NCBI GenBank assembly: GCA_016098155.1
Contig: JAAAJB010000554.1
Coordinates: forward strand, 812 to 23,174
Length of the DNA stretch: 22,363 nt
Direction of reading: 5' to 3'
Source of the DNA: Actinomortierella ambigua
Taxonomy: Eukaryota > Mortierellomycota > Mortierellomycetes > Mortierellales > Mortierellaceae
The notes beneath the pieces were generated by a model. It was given only the letters and a program-made list of their open reading frames with translations. It was not told where the DNA came from and made no database searches. Shown one piece after another: positions 1 to 9,027 of the stretch (position 1 is its first letter; each line of letters begins with the position of its first letter). The position numbers and the translations under genes are program-made.

Positions 1-1148
1 GGACCCCGGGGGAGTCGAGAAAGACAAACTTAACAACCCCACCCCAAAAAGCACTTTGCCCCCCAAAAAAAAAAAAAAAAAAAAAAAGAGAAGCCTGAGC
101 GCAGCCATCTTGGCCCACAACTGACTGGTGGATGATCCCAAGTTTAGACTTGCTCAGAGGCACGTAGCACCAGCATCACCCGCAGCGCCAGCAGCACCAG
201 CAGCAGGTACTGTAGTCTACCAGCAGTTCAGTACCAGCAGACGACAAATGCCCCACTTCCAATCCTTCTCTATCTATCTCTATCTCTAGCCATTCGGATT
301 GGATAGGATGGGACAGGCTAGGTGAAGCGCCCAGTCATATCCGTTTTAAGCTTTGAGGGGGCCGTTTTGTCAGCGACTGTTGCGGCGTCGAGTTGAGCCA
401 CCCACTCAGCCGTCCAGCATCCATTCCTGGATGAGGGTGGCTGTTTTTCACTCCCCCATGGACACGGTCTTGCGCAGCAGTGTTCGCGTGTATATATCCA
501 GCTGGAGCATACATGCATGCCCCAAAAGACTGCATGCCCACCTCTGATGTTGGCCATCCCTTCCTCTGGGATCGATCTTTGTGGGAGCAAGCCAGTGCTA
601 CCACAATAGAAGAGAAGAATCAAAATTGATTTCAGTCCCAGCTCACCTTCCACTCCCCCTTGAATTCAATATCATGTCATCACGATCTATCCAGGCACCA
701 AAACGCACCTGTCTACCACCCCCACTGCATAGAGAAGACTGACTGGCAGCATATCAATGGCGTAGAAGAGAGCTAATACCTATAGTGGCTATATGGCAGA
801 CACCTTTCGCCTTTCAACGCATGGAGCACCACATGCCATTCATGTTCATCATCTTGATGACACCGCTTATTGAGCCCCCTTGGGAGCTGCACTCACTGCC
901 GTGCCCCAAAACAAAAGGGGTGCATGTCGTCTCGACTATTTGGATGTGGTGCTGGCCAAGCAAAACCCAGCCAAAGTAAGTGGGCACGCAACCGCATCAG
1001 CCAATTCATCCCATTGCTACCTCCCTACTCATTCATTCTCGCAACCATCTCAACCGAGAAGTTGTTTACCCAGAATAGAAGAGGAGAAAAATAAAAAGTA
1101 AGAAAGATAGAGAAATTGAACCACAAAAGAACAGCCCCCCTCCCTTTC
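1..1148. other. Upstream region without a convincing gene
   Basis: No reading frame here has recognisable protein content. The stretch holds a run of about 22 A (near 66-87), short CAG/CAGCAC-rich runs (about 170-235), a TCTA/CTAT simple repeat (about 270-290) and a TATATA string near 490. A short ATG-initiated frame at 924-975 ends exactly at a perfect GTAAGT donor and is treated under findings. The last 100 bases are purine-rich and lead into the Sel1 gene, so they are probably its promoter and leader. Confidence 0.5.
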
Positions 1149-2609
1149 ATGGACCTCATCGACCTCATAGTGGCTTCCGACAGCATGGACGTGGATGCCC
1201 AGGTATCCTTGGCGCGCATGTACCAGGAAGGCGACTTGGTCCCCAAGAACGCTTCCTGGTCCTTCCATTGGTCCCTCCAAGCGGCGCGACAGGGCCACGT
1301 CGCCTCGCAAGTCCGTGTTGCCAACGCCTACTTTGAACCACAACACCCAGACGACAGCGCTATTGGCGACTCATCTTTGTCCTCGTCCTCATCCTCATCC
1401 CTTTCCCAGAACCACTTTGGCAAGCCTGATAATGCTCGTGCAGCCGAATGGTATCGCGAGGCGGCCTTGAATGGCGAGCCCTCTGCTCAGAACCGCCTTG
1501 GCTGGCTCTACGACAATGGCAAGGGCGTCATCCGAGATGATACCGAGGCCATGAAGTGGTTCACTCGGGCGGCCGAACAGGGCTATTCCGTGGCGCAGTT
1601 CAACCTTGGGTGCATGTATGAACAAGGGCGGGATGGCAGTGGTCGTAGCAGCAGCAACAGCAGCAGCAGCAGTAATGATACCGAGCAATATAATGCGCAT
1701 GCCAAGGAGCGGATGAAGCACTGGTTCACTTTGTCGGCCCAGCAGGGCTTTGCGCTCGGACAGGTCAGTCTCGGCGACCTTTACGCGTATGGCATCAATC
1801 CTACGGACGATGCAACGGCGGTCTCTTGGTACAGGCGCGCTGCGAATCAGCTCAATGCCAAGGGGCAATACAAGCTGAGCCTCATGCTCTACTACGGTCG
1901 AGGGGTCGACCAAAACTATGAATCTTCGGCAAGGTGGTGTCGCTGGGCAGCCGAGGCAGGGAATGCAGACAGCCAAGTCCTCTATGGTGTCATGCATGCC
2001 CTGGGCCATGGCGTCGCCCAGGATGATTCCAAGGCCGTGGAATGGTGTCGTCGAGCGGCCGATCAAGGGCATGCTGTAGGACAGTTCAATATGGGCTCTG
2101 CCTACGATCTAGGACAGGGCGTTGATCAAGACGATATGGAGGCCCTGAGGTGGTACATGAAGAGTGCCACGCAAGAATATGGATTTGCCCAGTTTGCAGT
2201 GGGCTCCCTCTTTGAGCTGGGTGGCAGTGGCGGCCAAGGCATCGAGAGGAGCATGGACGAGGCTGCGTTCTGGTATGGCAAGGCGATACAGCAGAAGGAC
2301 GGGCCTTGGGAGGCCAAGCCCCATTGGGATATCATGTGCAGCGACGAAAGAAGGGCGCTCAAGACCGATGCCGAGCTGGTGTCGTGGTACGTTCAACAGG
2401 CCGAGCAAGGGAACGCGGCTGCTCAGTACAATGTGGGTCTGATGCACGAGAAGGCGCTGCTGGGGGTTCCAAAGAACGTCTTTCAAGCCATCGAGTGGTA
2501 CGACAAGGCAGCGAAGCAGGGTCATGACGCGTCTGGCGAGCGGCAAAAGTTTTTATCTCGTGTGCATTCATTCCAAGTAGGGGACGAGCAAGTCATGCAA
2601 GTACATTAG
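1149..2609 (+). CDS. Sel1-like repeat (TPR-like) protein
   Basis: Intronless, 486 residues. Almost the whole protein is made of Sel1-like repeats, about 36 residues each, with the family signature of A..WY..AA.QG...AQ..LG..Y..G.GV..D. Clear copies start near residues 16, 98, 133, 190, 226, 262, 298, 334 and 420. Two serine-rich insertions (about residues 74-86 and 165-177) interrupt the repeats and are coded by TCC/TCG and AGC runs. Sel1 proteins are alpha-solenoid scaffolds; fungal members include chitin-synthase activators and ERAD factors, but nothing here identifies the partner. There is no signal peptide or membrane segment. The first in-frame ATG is 1149; the frame stays open a little upstream but has no earlier ATG near it. 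An AATAAA lies 17 bases after the stop. The family is certain, the exact role unknown. Confidence 0.9.
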   Translation: MDLIDLIVASDSMDVDAQVSLARMYQEGDLVPKNASWSFHWSLQAARQGHVASQVRVANAYFEPQHPDDSAIGDSSLSSSSSSSLSQNHFGKPDNARAAEWYREAALNGEPSAQNRLGWLYDNGKGVIRDDTEAMKWFTRAAEQGYSVAQFNLGCMYEQGRDGSGRSSSNSSSSSNDTEQYNAHAKERMKHWFTLSAQQGFALGQVSLGDLYAYGINPTDDATAVSWYRRAANQLNAKGQYKLSLMLYYGRGVDQNYESSARWCRWAAEAGNADSQVLYGVMHALGHGVAQDDSKAVEWCRRAADQGHAVGQFNMGSAYDLGQGVDQDDMEALRWYMKSATQEYGFAQFAVGSLFELGGSGGQGIERSMDEAAFWYGKAIQQKDGPWEAKPHWDIMCSDERRALKTDAELVSWYVQQAEQGNAAAQYNVGLMHEKALLGVPKNVFQAIEWYDKAAKQGHDASGERQKFLSRVHSFQVGDEQVMQVH

Positions 2610-2625
2610 ATACGATGAAGCGAGA

Positions 2626-2631
2626 AATAAA
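2626..2631 (+). terminator. Candidate polyadenylation signal of the Sel1 gene
   Basis: AATAAA in an A-rich context just after the stop at 2609. Position and motif fit a fungal poly(A) signal; the cleavage site cannot be read from sequence. Confidence 0.45.
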
Positions 2632-2938
2632 AAGAAAGAAGGAGGGTGGGTGAGTCTATCAAGCCGCGTTGCAAATGCCAACATACTCACCTGCCCTACC
2701 TCTTCTACTTCTTTGTTTCTTCAAAGGAAGAGCCACAGAGTTGAATGTGGGGAGGGAATGAATGAGGAGTAGGTCTGTCTGCTGCGAGCGAGAACCACTG
2801 TTTGTGTCTCTTTTGTGCTCCCTTTGCGTGTTTTCTGTTTCTCCGGGCCCGCGAGGCTCATCCATCTCGTCTAACTGCCACACATCTGACGAGGGGAGAA
2901 GGGAAGGAAGGAACAACCTTTTTCTTCAGAAAAAGGGG

Positions 2939-2947
2939 TATATATTT
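2939..2947 (+). promoter_or_regulatory. TATA-box candidate of the EF-hand gene
   Basis: TATATATTT lies about 76 bases before the ATG at 3023, followed by a CT-rich stretch with TCTCATACATACACCC just before the start codon. The spacing fits a TATA element with a short leader. The rest of 2632-2938 is AG-rich or CT-rich and contains no recognisable gene. Confidence 0.5.
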
Positions 2948-3022
2948 GCGCAACTGCAACTGTACTCTCTTTTGTCCTCACTTTCTACTTTTGCCCCACT
3001 TTCTCTCATACATACACCCATC

Positions 3023-4029
3023 ATGTCATCGACGGTCTCATCACAGATGAATGAAGACGAAATCAAGGAGGCATTCAAGCTCTTTGACCCCGAGAACACT
3101 GGTCGCATCCAGCCTCAGCAGTTCCAAAAGTTTCTTGACGCAAGTATTCTTCACCTCACCACTCTCTATTGTCCCACTTGTTTATATAGCAGGGAAGGTT
3201 TCTAACACCCACGCTTGCAACCTCTTTCTCTCTCGTTCTCTCTCGTTCTCTCTCTCTCGTTCTCTCTCTCTCTCTTAGACCTTTGGTGACGGGGAACTCA
3301 AGGCGAGCATCCGCCTGCCCACGCACCCTATTGACTACAGGGAGTTTGCCAGCTTGATGCAGCGCCAAAACGAGAATGACAACAGGGACCCCGAGGAGCC
3401 CTACCGTCGCGCATTCCAAGCTATCAACAAGGACGGGTCGGGCCACATCTCGTCGCAGGAACTCCGCGACGCCATCACGCGCTTCCTCGGTCCCAATGCC
3501 ATCTCCGAGGTAAGAGGAGCACACCCATAACACATCCCCTCCACACACGCACCTCCACCACAAGCAATACGAATAGCGACAACAAAGGCAAAAGAGTTTA
3601 TTCTCAACACAAAAAGGACAAATTGTGAGCTGGGATGGACACCTTTTTCCGTATTTGGAGGGGGGAGGAGACGCTCTCTTCTTTTATTGTTATTATGACC
3701 ATATTGTCCGGAAGAACCTTTCAAAGAGACGGATGTTTTTGTCGCCATCTCTGTTTGATGTGGTCGATAGCACGCACCGTCTCTCTCTCTTTTTCTCTCC
3801 AGGCAAATCTAAACGACACTAGCGTCATTGAAGGAGAGATAGAGAAGAGGTAGAGATGAGAGAGTGTGTTACTTACCTTTTAACTACCCTTCCCTCTTCG
3901 CGGTAGGCTGATGTTGATGAGATCATCGCCGAGGCCGATGTCTCTGGCGATGGTCGCATTGCCCTGGAAGAGTTCCTCAAGATCATGCACAAGAGCGAGA
4001 AGAAGAAGCGTGGCGAGCATGTCTTTTAA
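3023..4029 (+). CDS. Calmodulin-like EF-hand protein
   Basis: Exons 3023-3139, 3279-3509 and 3907-4029 give 156 residues. The protein aligns along its length with calmodulin: a start like the calmodulin helix (EDEIKEAFKLFD), then a second half with RRAFQAINKDGSGHIS and EADVSGDGRIALEEF. EF loop 4 (D127-E138) is canonical; loop 3 (N89-E100) starts with Asn; loop 1 (D22-Q33) lacks the final Glu; loop 2 has lost its Asp-rich loop and is about five residues short. So probably only the C-terminal lobe binds calcium well. It ends in a basic KKKRGEHVF tail. Intron 1 must be GC-AG (GAC|GCAAGT) to keep the frame; the only nearby GT donor gives an immediate stop. Intron 2 is GTAAGA...TAG. It could be a light-chain or calmodulin-like protein rather than true calmodulin. 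No gene symbol is justified. Confidence 0.88.
3222..3276 (+). repeat. CT/TCTCTCGT microsatellite in intron 1 of the EF-hand gene
   Basis: Repeated CTCTCTCGTT units followed by a pure CT run lead straight into the TTAG acceptor, so the repeat itself forms the polypyrimidine tract. Confidence 0.8.
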
Positions 4030-4192
4030 GGGACAACAAAAACCTGGAACTTTGGGGAGGGATAGTCAGTCAGTCGTATTTCGTGTCTGTCCACCCCCAT
4101 TCTCCACGTAGAAAAAAAAAGCGTGACTGACAAACTCTGTCTCATGGACGCGCTCCTCCCCACCCAGTTCGGCCGCTATGAGCGACAGCGGC

Positions 4193-4198
4193 AATAAA
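4193..4198 (+). terminator. Candidate polyadenylation signal of the EF-hand gene
   Basis: AATAAA about 165 bases after the stop at 4029, in GCGGCAATAAAAG. Plausible as the 3' end of the EF-hand transcript. Confidence 0.4.
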
Positions 4199-4260
4199 AG
4201 AAAAGCAGAGTATCGCCCAGACCGTCAGTCATCCTTAATCGTGCATCATGCGCTTCATCA

Positions 4261-4497
4261 GCATTAGCAATTAGCATTTGCATTGTAGATTGGTGGATGA
4301 GGAGCGCTCGAAAGGTTGTCGATACTCTTTTGCAGCTTTACCAGCTTGGGATCGTCCATAACGACACTTGACCCGAGAATATCCTTGTTCGTCGCTCTTG
4401 GGGTGGATTCCAAGTTCGTTTCATTGACTTTGTGTTGTCAGAGTCGACCAATAGTAAGCGTATGCTGAAGAGGGAGATGACAGCGCTGAGATGGTGA
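4261..4497 (+). pseudogene. Protein-kinase-like catalytic fragment (broken)
   Basis: One frame reads through a kinase catalytic-loop-like stretch: VDTLLQLYQLGIVHND, then Thr and a TGA stop at 4369-4371, then in the same frame PENILV, and after a short linker QVRFIDF, SKRMLKREMTALR and a stop at 4495. The order HND..PENIL followed by VRFIDF matches the catalytic and metal-binding loops of protein-kinase-like or aminoglycoside-phosphotransferase-like proteins of fungi. The N-lobe and the end of the C-lobe are absent on both sides. No intron boundary can remove the stop cleanly. I read it as a decayed or truncated kinase copy. It may be transcribed as leader of the next gene. Confidence 0.6.
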
Positions 4498-4642
4498 CTG
4501 TAGCCCAGCGGACGCCCCGAACAGTCAGTCGTGATCGGTCTACCCACCCTTTTTTCATAGAAAAATCGTGACTGGCTTGAATCCCCCAACTTTGTAGTTC
4601 AACTGGAAGCACTCTGCGTTGGACTATGTAAACGATCTCGCA

Positions 4643-5299
4643 ATGGACTCGCATGCGGCTAACAAGGAGCTCGCCAACAAGGTAGCCAGCCATGCCCTTC
4701 AAAGGAGACAGAATGAGAGACAATAACGTTTATTACCATGGGGAACAGGAAGGAAAGGAGACGACTGATGTCTCCCTCGCTATTCATTCATTTCATTTCA
4801 TTCAAACAAAAACTAGGTCCATGAACTGGACATTCTTGTCGACGAGCTGTCGAGTCTTCAGCCAAAGGCAGTATGTTGAGAGTGAATGAAGGGAGCAAGG
4901 ATACACATACGAGGGAGGGGGGCAGTAAATTCATAAGAATGCTGCATCGTGGCTGGCTGACTGTCCTTCTTCTTCTTCTTCTATGCAGGCTGTCTACGCC
5001 AAACGAGTGCCGAGTTCGAATGTGCTCTTTCTGAGCAACAAAAGCACACTCATCGCTAGCACGAGAGGTGAGTTTCTTTTTTTCCAACAGAACATTTTAT
5101 TCCAGCCAATAATGTGGTTCAAGAGAGGAGAGGAGAGAGAAAGATAGAGAATGAGAAGAAACCAATCTTGCAGTTCATCTCACTTATCCATTTCCCCTCT
5201 CTTTCTTGTACAATGTATGGCGCTGGGGATACAGCCGAGCTCAGTGCGACCAAGGGCAGGTTGGCTGCGATCCCAGGTGCTTCTTCTTCTTCTTCTTGA
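4643..5299 (+). CDS. ASDURF-like prefoldin-related small protein
   Basis: Four tiny exons: 4643-4681, 4817-4870, 4989-5067 and 5235-5299, all with GT-AG introns (GTAGCC/TAG, GTATGT/CAG, GTGAGT/CAG) and consistent phases (0, 0, 1), giving 78 residues. The core reads ELDILVDELSSLQPKA, then AVYAKRVPSSNVLFLSNKST. It resembles the animal ASNSD1 upstream-ORF protein (ASDURF, 96 residues): VDELS.L, a VY pair, SN followed by a hydrophobic FL, then a final coiled-coil helix (AELSATKGRL). ASDURF is known as a beta-prefoldin-like subunit of the PAQosome (R2TP plus prefoldin-like module), which assembles large complexes. The ATG at 4643 has G at -3 and G at +4; the frame is open further back to an acceptor-like TAG at 4597, so a longer N-terminus is possible. 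It ends in a serine run. Tandem AATAAA signals follow. Unlike mammals, no asparagine-synthetase-like ORF lies downstream. Confidence 0.72.
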
Positions 5300-5337
5300 A
5301 CCCAAGACAGCCCCTGCATGCATCGCCATAATCCAGA

Positions 5338-5348
5338 AATAAAATAAA
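5338..5348 (+). terminator. Candidate tandem polyadenylation signals of the ASDURF-like gene
   Basis: Two overlapping AATAAA motifs 39-44 bases after the stop at 5299. They support the plus-strand gene model ending here. Confidence 0.5.
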
Positions 5349-5925
5349 ATGAAAAAAAAATTGTGGTGAAAAGTAACGCCAAGTGATCCACCGCCGCCTC
5401 TTTCTCCTCTTCTCCCCGAGTCGGAGGGTGGGTAGGGAGCAATGAGCAAAGGAGAAGGGGTGAGGGTGAGCAGCAGCAGCAGGGAGAGAGGAGAAGGAAA
5501 GGAGCAACATACCTGACTGTCCGCCTCGTGTGATGTGTTGCGCCCTTGCCCTTGCAGAGTGGTGGGGACAGGTTGTTCAGCTCAGCCATGATTGCTCTCT
5601 CTCTCTCCTCTCTTCTTGCACATGAAGTGTGTCAAACCCTAAAGCTTCTTTTCCCTTTGCCCCGAGCCTTCTTCTAATTCTTTTTCACATTCATCATCTC
5701 ATTCCTCATCCTCACATTCATCCTCGTTTGTCCTAGGACAGTTACCTCTGCAACTCCTTTCATCTCGTTCAGGGGAAACGGTCAACGACTCTTCCCTCCC
5801 TCCCTCCCCCTTCTTCTTCTACTTCTTCCTCTTTGCTCTTTGCTCTCTCCCTCACCTCACCTCACCTCACCTTTATTATTTCCACTGAGAAGAAAGAGAC
5901 GCTACTCTCTCCCCTTTGAGCAACC
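5349..5925. promoter_or_regulatory. Intergenic and promoter region of the DUF229 gene
   Basis: No certain gene. The left part (5380-5510) is purine-rich. 5600-5925 is strongly CT-rich with CATTCATC runs, CCCTCC and CTTCTT repeats, and a CTCAC repeat at about 5850-5874 (five units), ending 52 bases before the ATG. Such pyrimidine-rich leaders precede other genes in this window. A short minus-strand frame at 5513-5589 with a donor-like end is discussed under findings. Confidence 0.5.
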
Positions 5926-6186
5926 ATGGCGCCGGCCCTCTCGGGACACGGCTCGTCTTCATCGTGGGGGTACGACTCGCTGGATCGCCGTCAGGATGAT
6001 GATGCACACGACTCTTTCCCCCTACAATCACAACGGCCCAGGAACGATCACCCGCCGATCCAAAAGGGCGAGGATCATGGCGACGACTCGGACAACGACG
6101 TCGACCTGCACAGCGACGACAAGGGTCGTACCCAGGACTACCGTCTGAACCTGGGCAATCAGGACAGCGATGGTGAAGAGCGGGGC

Positions 6187-6220
<34 letters not shown>

Positions 6221-8810
6221 AAGACGACGACGATTTTCTCTTTCAGGACGATCTGGCACCGTTGGATCGGACAAAGCGTTCCAAGTTTAATCCTGCTACA
6301 GCTCCCCGTCACCCATGCAAGGTTCTTGCCACGGTGTTTGGGACGGCCACTGTCGTTGCTCTTGCATTTGCTCTGCTTTCAATGCTGCATATCGGTCAGA
6401 ACAATACCCTTAACGACGCCAACAACAACAACAACAATGATACCAGCAGCAACAACAGCAGCACTTTTGAGCCGGGGCGACTTCTTTACCCACCACCGGG
6501 GGTCAGCGTGGACGACTTTGACGTAACCAAGTTTGATTTGCCCGCATGGGATTGGGACCTCAACAAGTTTCTGCCCATTGACATCACCAAGGGGCCCGTG
6601 TTCGCACGGATCAGCTGGAAGAATGGCGAGCAGTACCTGAATGTGTCTTGCCCCCAACCATATCGGTATCACTTTCCATCCTTTGCCGAGAATGAATTTA
6701 AGACACACTCGGTCGCAGATACGTACGAGACATTTTTACCCTTGGGGAACGAGCCATACGTCTTTGTTCTCTGCCCGCCGGGGATCAACAATGCCAATGT
6801 GGTCATGCGAGAGTTTGACGAGCCGGATCCTAGCCAGCCGACAGAACCCCCACGCGTGCCCGGCACCAAAGCAGCGCCCCAGCCATTGATGGACGACGTG
6901 GTCATGATTCTCGTGGATGCCATTGCCCGCGAAAAGTTTATCAAGCAGATGGTGAAGACGATGGCGGTGCTGGACCGGATCAATGCCGCTGGTGTCGAGA
7001 CAGGAACAGGACACCGCATTTTTGACTTCAAACATTACAATGTCCTCGGTCGCAACTCGCCCCCCAACAAGGCCTTCATCTACTCGGGCCAACCTCTGGA
7101 CAATCTGCGTCAAGGCACGCATTGGCTATGGGATACCTACCAGGAGCAAGGCTTTACAACCGCACACTCGGATGGCGAATGCGGAGGACAAAAGGGACTG
7201 GGCGACTATGTCTCGGGCGCCATCACCTATGAGTATGCGCATGTCTTTCGACGGGTGCCCGCGCAGTACCAGATGGCCGAGCAAATGTTTTGCGAGAACC
7301 ACGACATGCATTACGCGAAACAAGTCTGGGGCCAAAGCTGCACTCTTCCACCAGGCGTCAACTATGATAGGGCTTTGATGGGCGGCATGCGCTGGAACAC
7401 ACCTTACTGTGCCGGCAACCGAGCCTTGCACGAGTTTATCATGGAGGATTTGCAGGGCTGGCTCGTCAGCAAGAAGGGTCAACGGCGGTTTGCCACGTAC
7501 TCGTTTATGGATGCTCACTCTCCTGTAAGGGCGTCTACTTGATATTTTATTTTTATTTTTATGTTGTTTGTTTTGTTTTGGGTCCAATGTCTACTAGCCT
7601 ACAGATTGATCATCCCGCTAAAATGCGCCTCTTTTAATTTTTTGTAATTTCATATTTTTAGGGCCACCACTCAATCACATTCGACGCGAATTTTGCCAAC
7701 TTTATGGAAATCCTTCTCATCGGCAAGGACGGCAACGAGCCCTTGCTCTCACCGCGAAGGTAAAGAGTTTGCAACAGGAAAAAAAAGTTGCTATGGAGCT
7801 CTCGACTTTCTATTACCTGGGCACCGATGTTTTTTCTTACTTTGCATATCATTTTAAACTTTCTCTCTAGCACGCTGGTGATCATGGCAGACCATGGTCT
7901 TCACTATGGCCCCGAGTACTATTCCTTCTCTGGCTTCTTGCACCACCACATCCCACCCTTGTACATGGCAGTTCCTCGGAAGACGTTGGCAGATTACCCC
8001 GAGTTTGCGCAGAATCTCGAGACCAACCAACAGCGGATCATCTCACACCTCGATCTGCATCAAACCTTCCACCACCTGGCCTATGGCGATCAAGGGCCCG
8101 ACATGACAACGGAGGAGATGATGCTCTTCCTGCAACAGCCCGATTTCCGACAACGGTTCCACGCTCAAGCGCCCGTGGGTCATTCCTTTGCGCAAGACAA
8201 GGGACGATCCCTGTTGTTGCCGATCGACGTCCACCGGAGCTGTTTCACTGGCGGGATCCCCAGCGACTGGTGTGCCTTCCAACCGTTCCTCATCTTTGAC
8301 CCAAAGAAGCAGATCGATGCCGTGTTTATGCAAAAGGCACTCGTCATGGTCGCCAACAAGATGAATGAGATCACGGCACGCTTTGGCCTTGAGTCGCTCT
8401 GCCGCAATGCGTCTGTGACCCCGCTGCCACTCTACCCGGATGAAACCGACCCGAACAAGGCCTTGTCGATGAGGAACGAGACACGGCTGTTTGAACATGT
8501 GCGGACGGAAGATCTGGTGATGCAATCCGGGTATGCGTCGGCTCTACCGGCAAAAGCAGCGATAGGTCTACCGGGCCAGTCGCGCGTCTTTTATCTGCGG
8601 GTGCAGGATAGCCGGGTCCCACACCGGCTGTATGCCGTGAATTTGATCGAGGACGAGATTGTGATGGGCAATACGACGCATATGGAGATCCAGCAGATGA
8701 GCTCGTACGAGTCGTACTGGAGCGGGTGCCGGACGAAACTGGCAGATGCTGGCGTTGATCTGAGTCGAGGCGAGCTGGAAGGATACATGAAGCATTTCTG
8801 TGTTTGTTAG
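5926..8810 (+). CDS. DUF229 (alkaline-phosphatase-like) type II membrane protein
   Basis: Exons 5926-7524, 7662-7759 and 7871-8810 (introns GTAAGG...TAG and GTAAAG...TAG) give 878 residues. Order: a cytosolic acidic, low-complexity N-terminus with an Asp/Glu run at residues 88-103; one membrane helix at about 133-154; an Asn-rich linker; then a large lumenal or extracellular domain. That domain carries VVMILVDAIAREKF (residue 325 on), LGRNSPPNKAFIYSG, SDGECGGQKG, YSFMDAHSPGHH across the first junction and VIMADHGLHYG (569 on), the order expected for DUF229, a branch of the alkaline phosphatase/sulfatase superfamily with metal-binding Asp and His residues. Several Cys and N-glycosylation sequons fit a secretory-pathway location. 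The substrate is unknown for this family; phospho- or sulfo-ester hydrolysis or transfer is inferred. It is about 220 bases from a convergent gene. Confidence 0.9.
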
Positions 8811-8962
8811 AGAAGGGGCGGGGGAGGGGCTTCAACACAAAACATATCTTCACCAAGAGAGAGAAAGAGAGAGAGAGAGCGATAGAGAATCATGTAACAT
8901 AAAATCATCCCACCATTCCATACAAATATCCATTGCATTCCTTAAAAAAACATGCGGACGAA

Positions 8963-8968
8963 AATAAA
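8963..8968 (+). terminator. Candidate polyadenylation signal of the DUF229 gene
   Basis: AATAAA within AAAATAAAATAAAC, about 150 bases after the stop at 8810 and about 60 bases from the stop of the convergent gene, so the two 3' untranslated regions probably overlap. Confidence 0.4.
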
Positions 8969-9027
8969 ATAAACAAAGCAACAATTCTCTATTATGAAGG
9001 CTTGCCCTCCTTTTTCATGACATGTTT

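Noticed and set aside
1395..2546. Minus-strand frames of 225 and 145 codons inside the Sel1 gene
   Set aside because: They are shadows of the repeat codons; the plus-strand frame has clear Sel1 repeats.
2762..3205. 147-codon frame including the start of the EF-hand protein
   Set aside because: The first part is CT-rich leader and the end runs into intron 1; the real start is the ATG at 3023 after the TATA candidate.
5119..5589. 156-codon minus-strand frame opposite the ASDURF-like gene
   Set aside because: Its middle is low-complexity Leu/Ser/Pro from purine-rich plus-strand DNA and it crosses AATAAA signals of the plus-strand gene.
6028..6312. Minus-strand frame with a long valine run
   Set aside because: It is the antisense of the Asp run in the DUF229 protein; no start context or domain.
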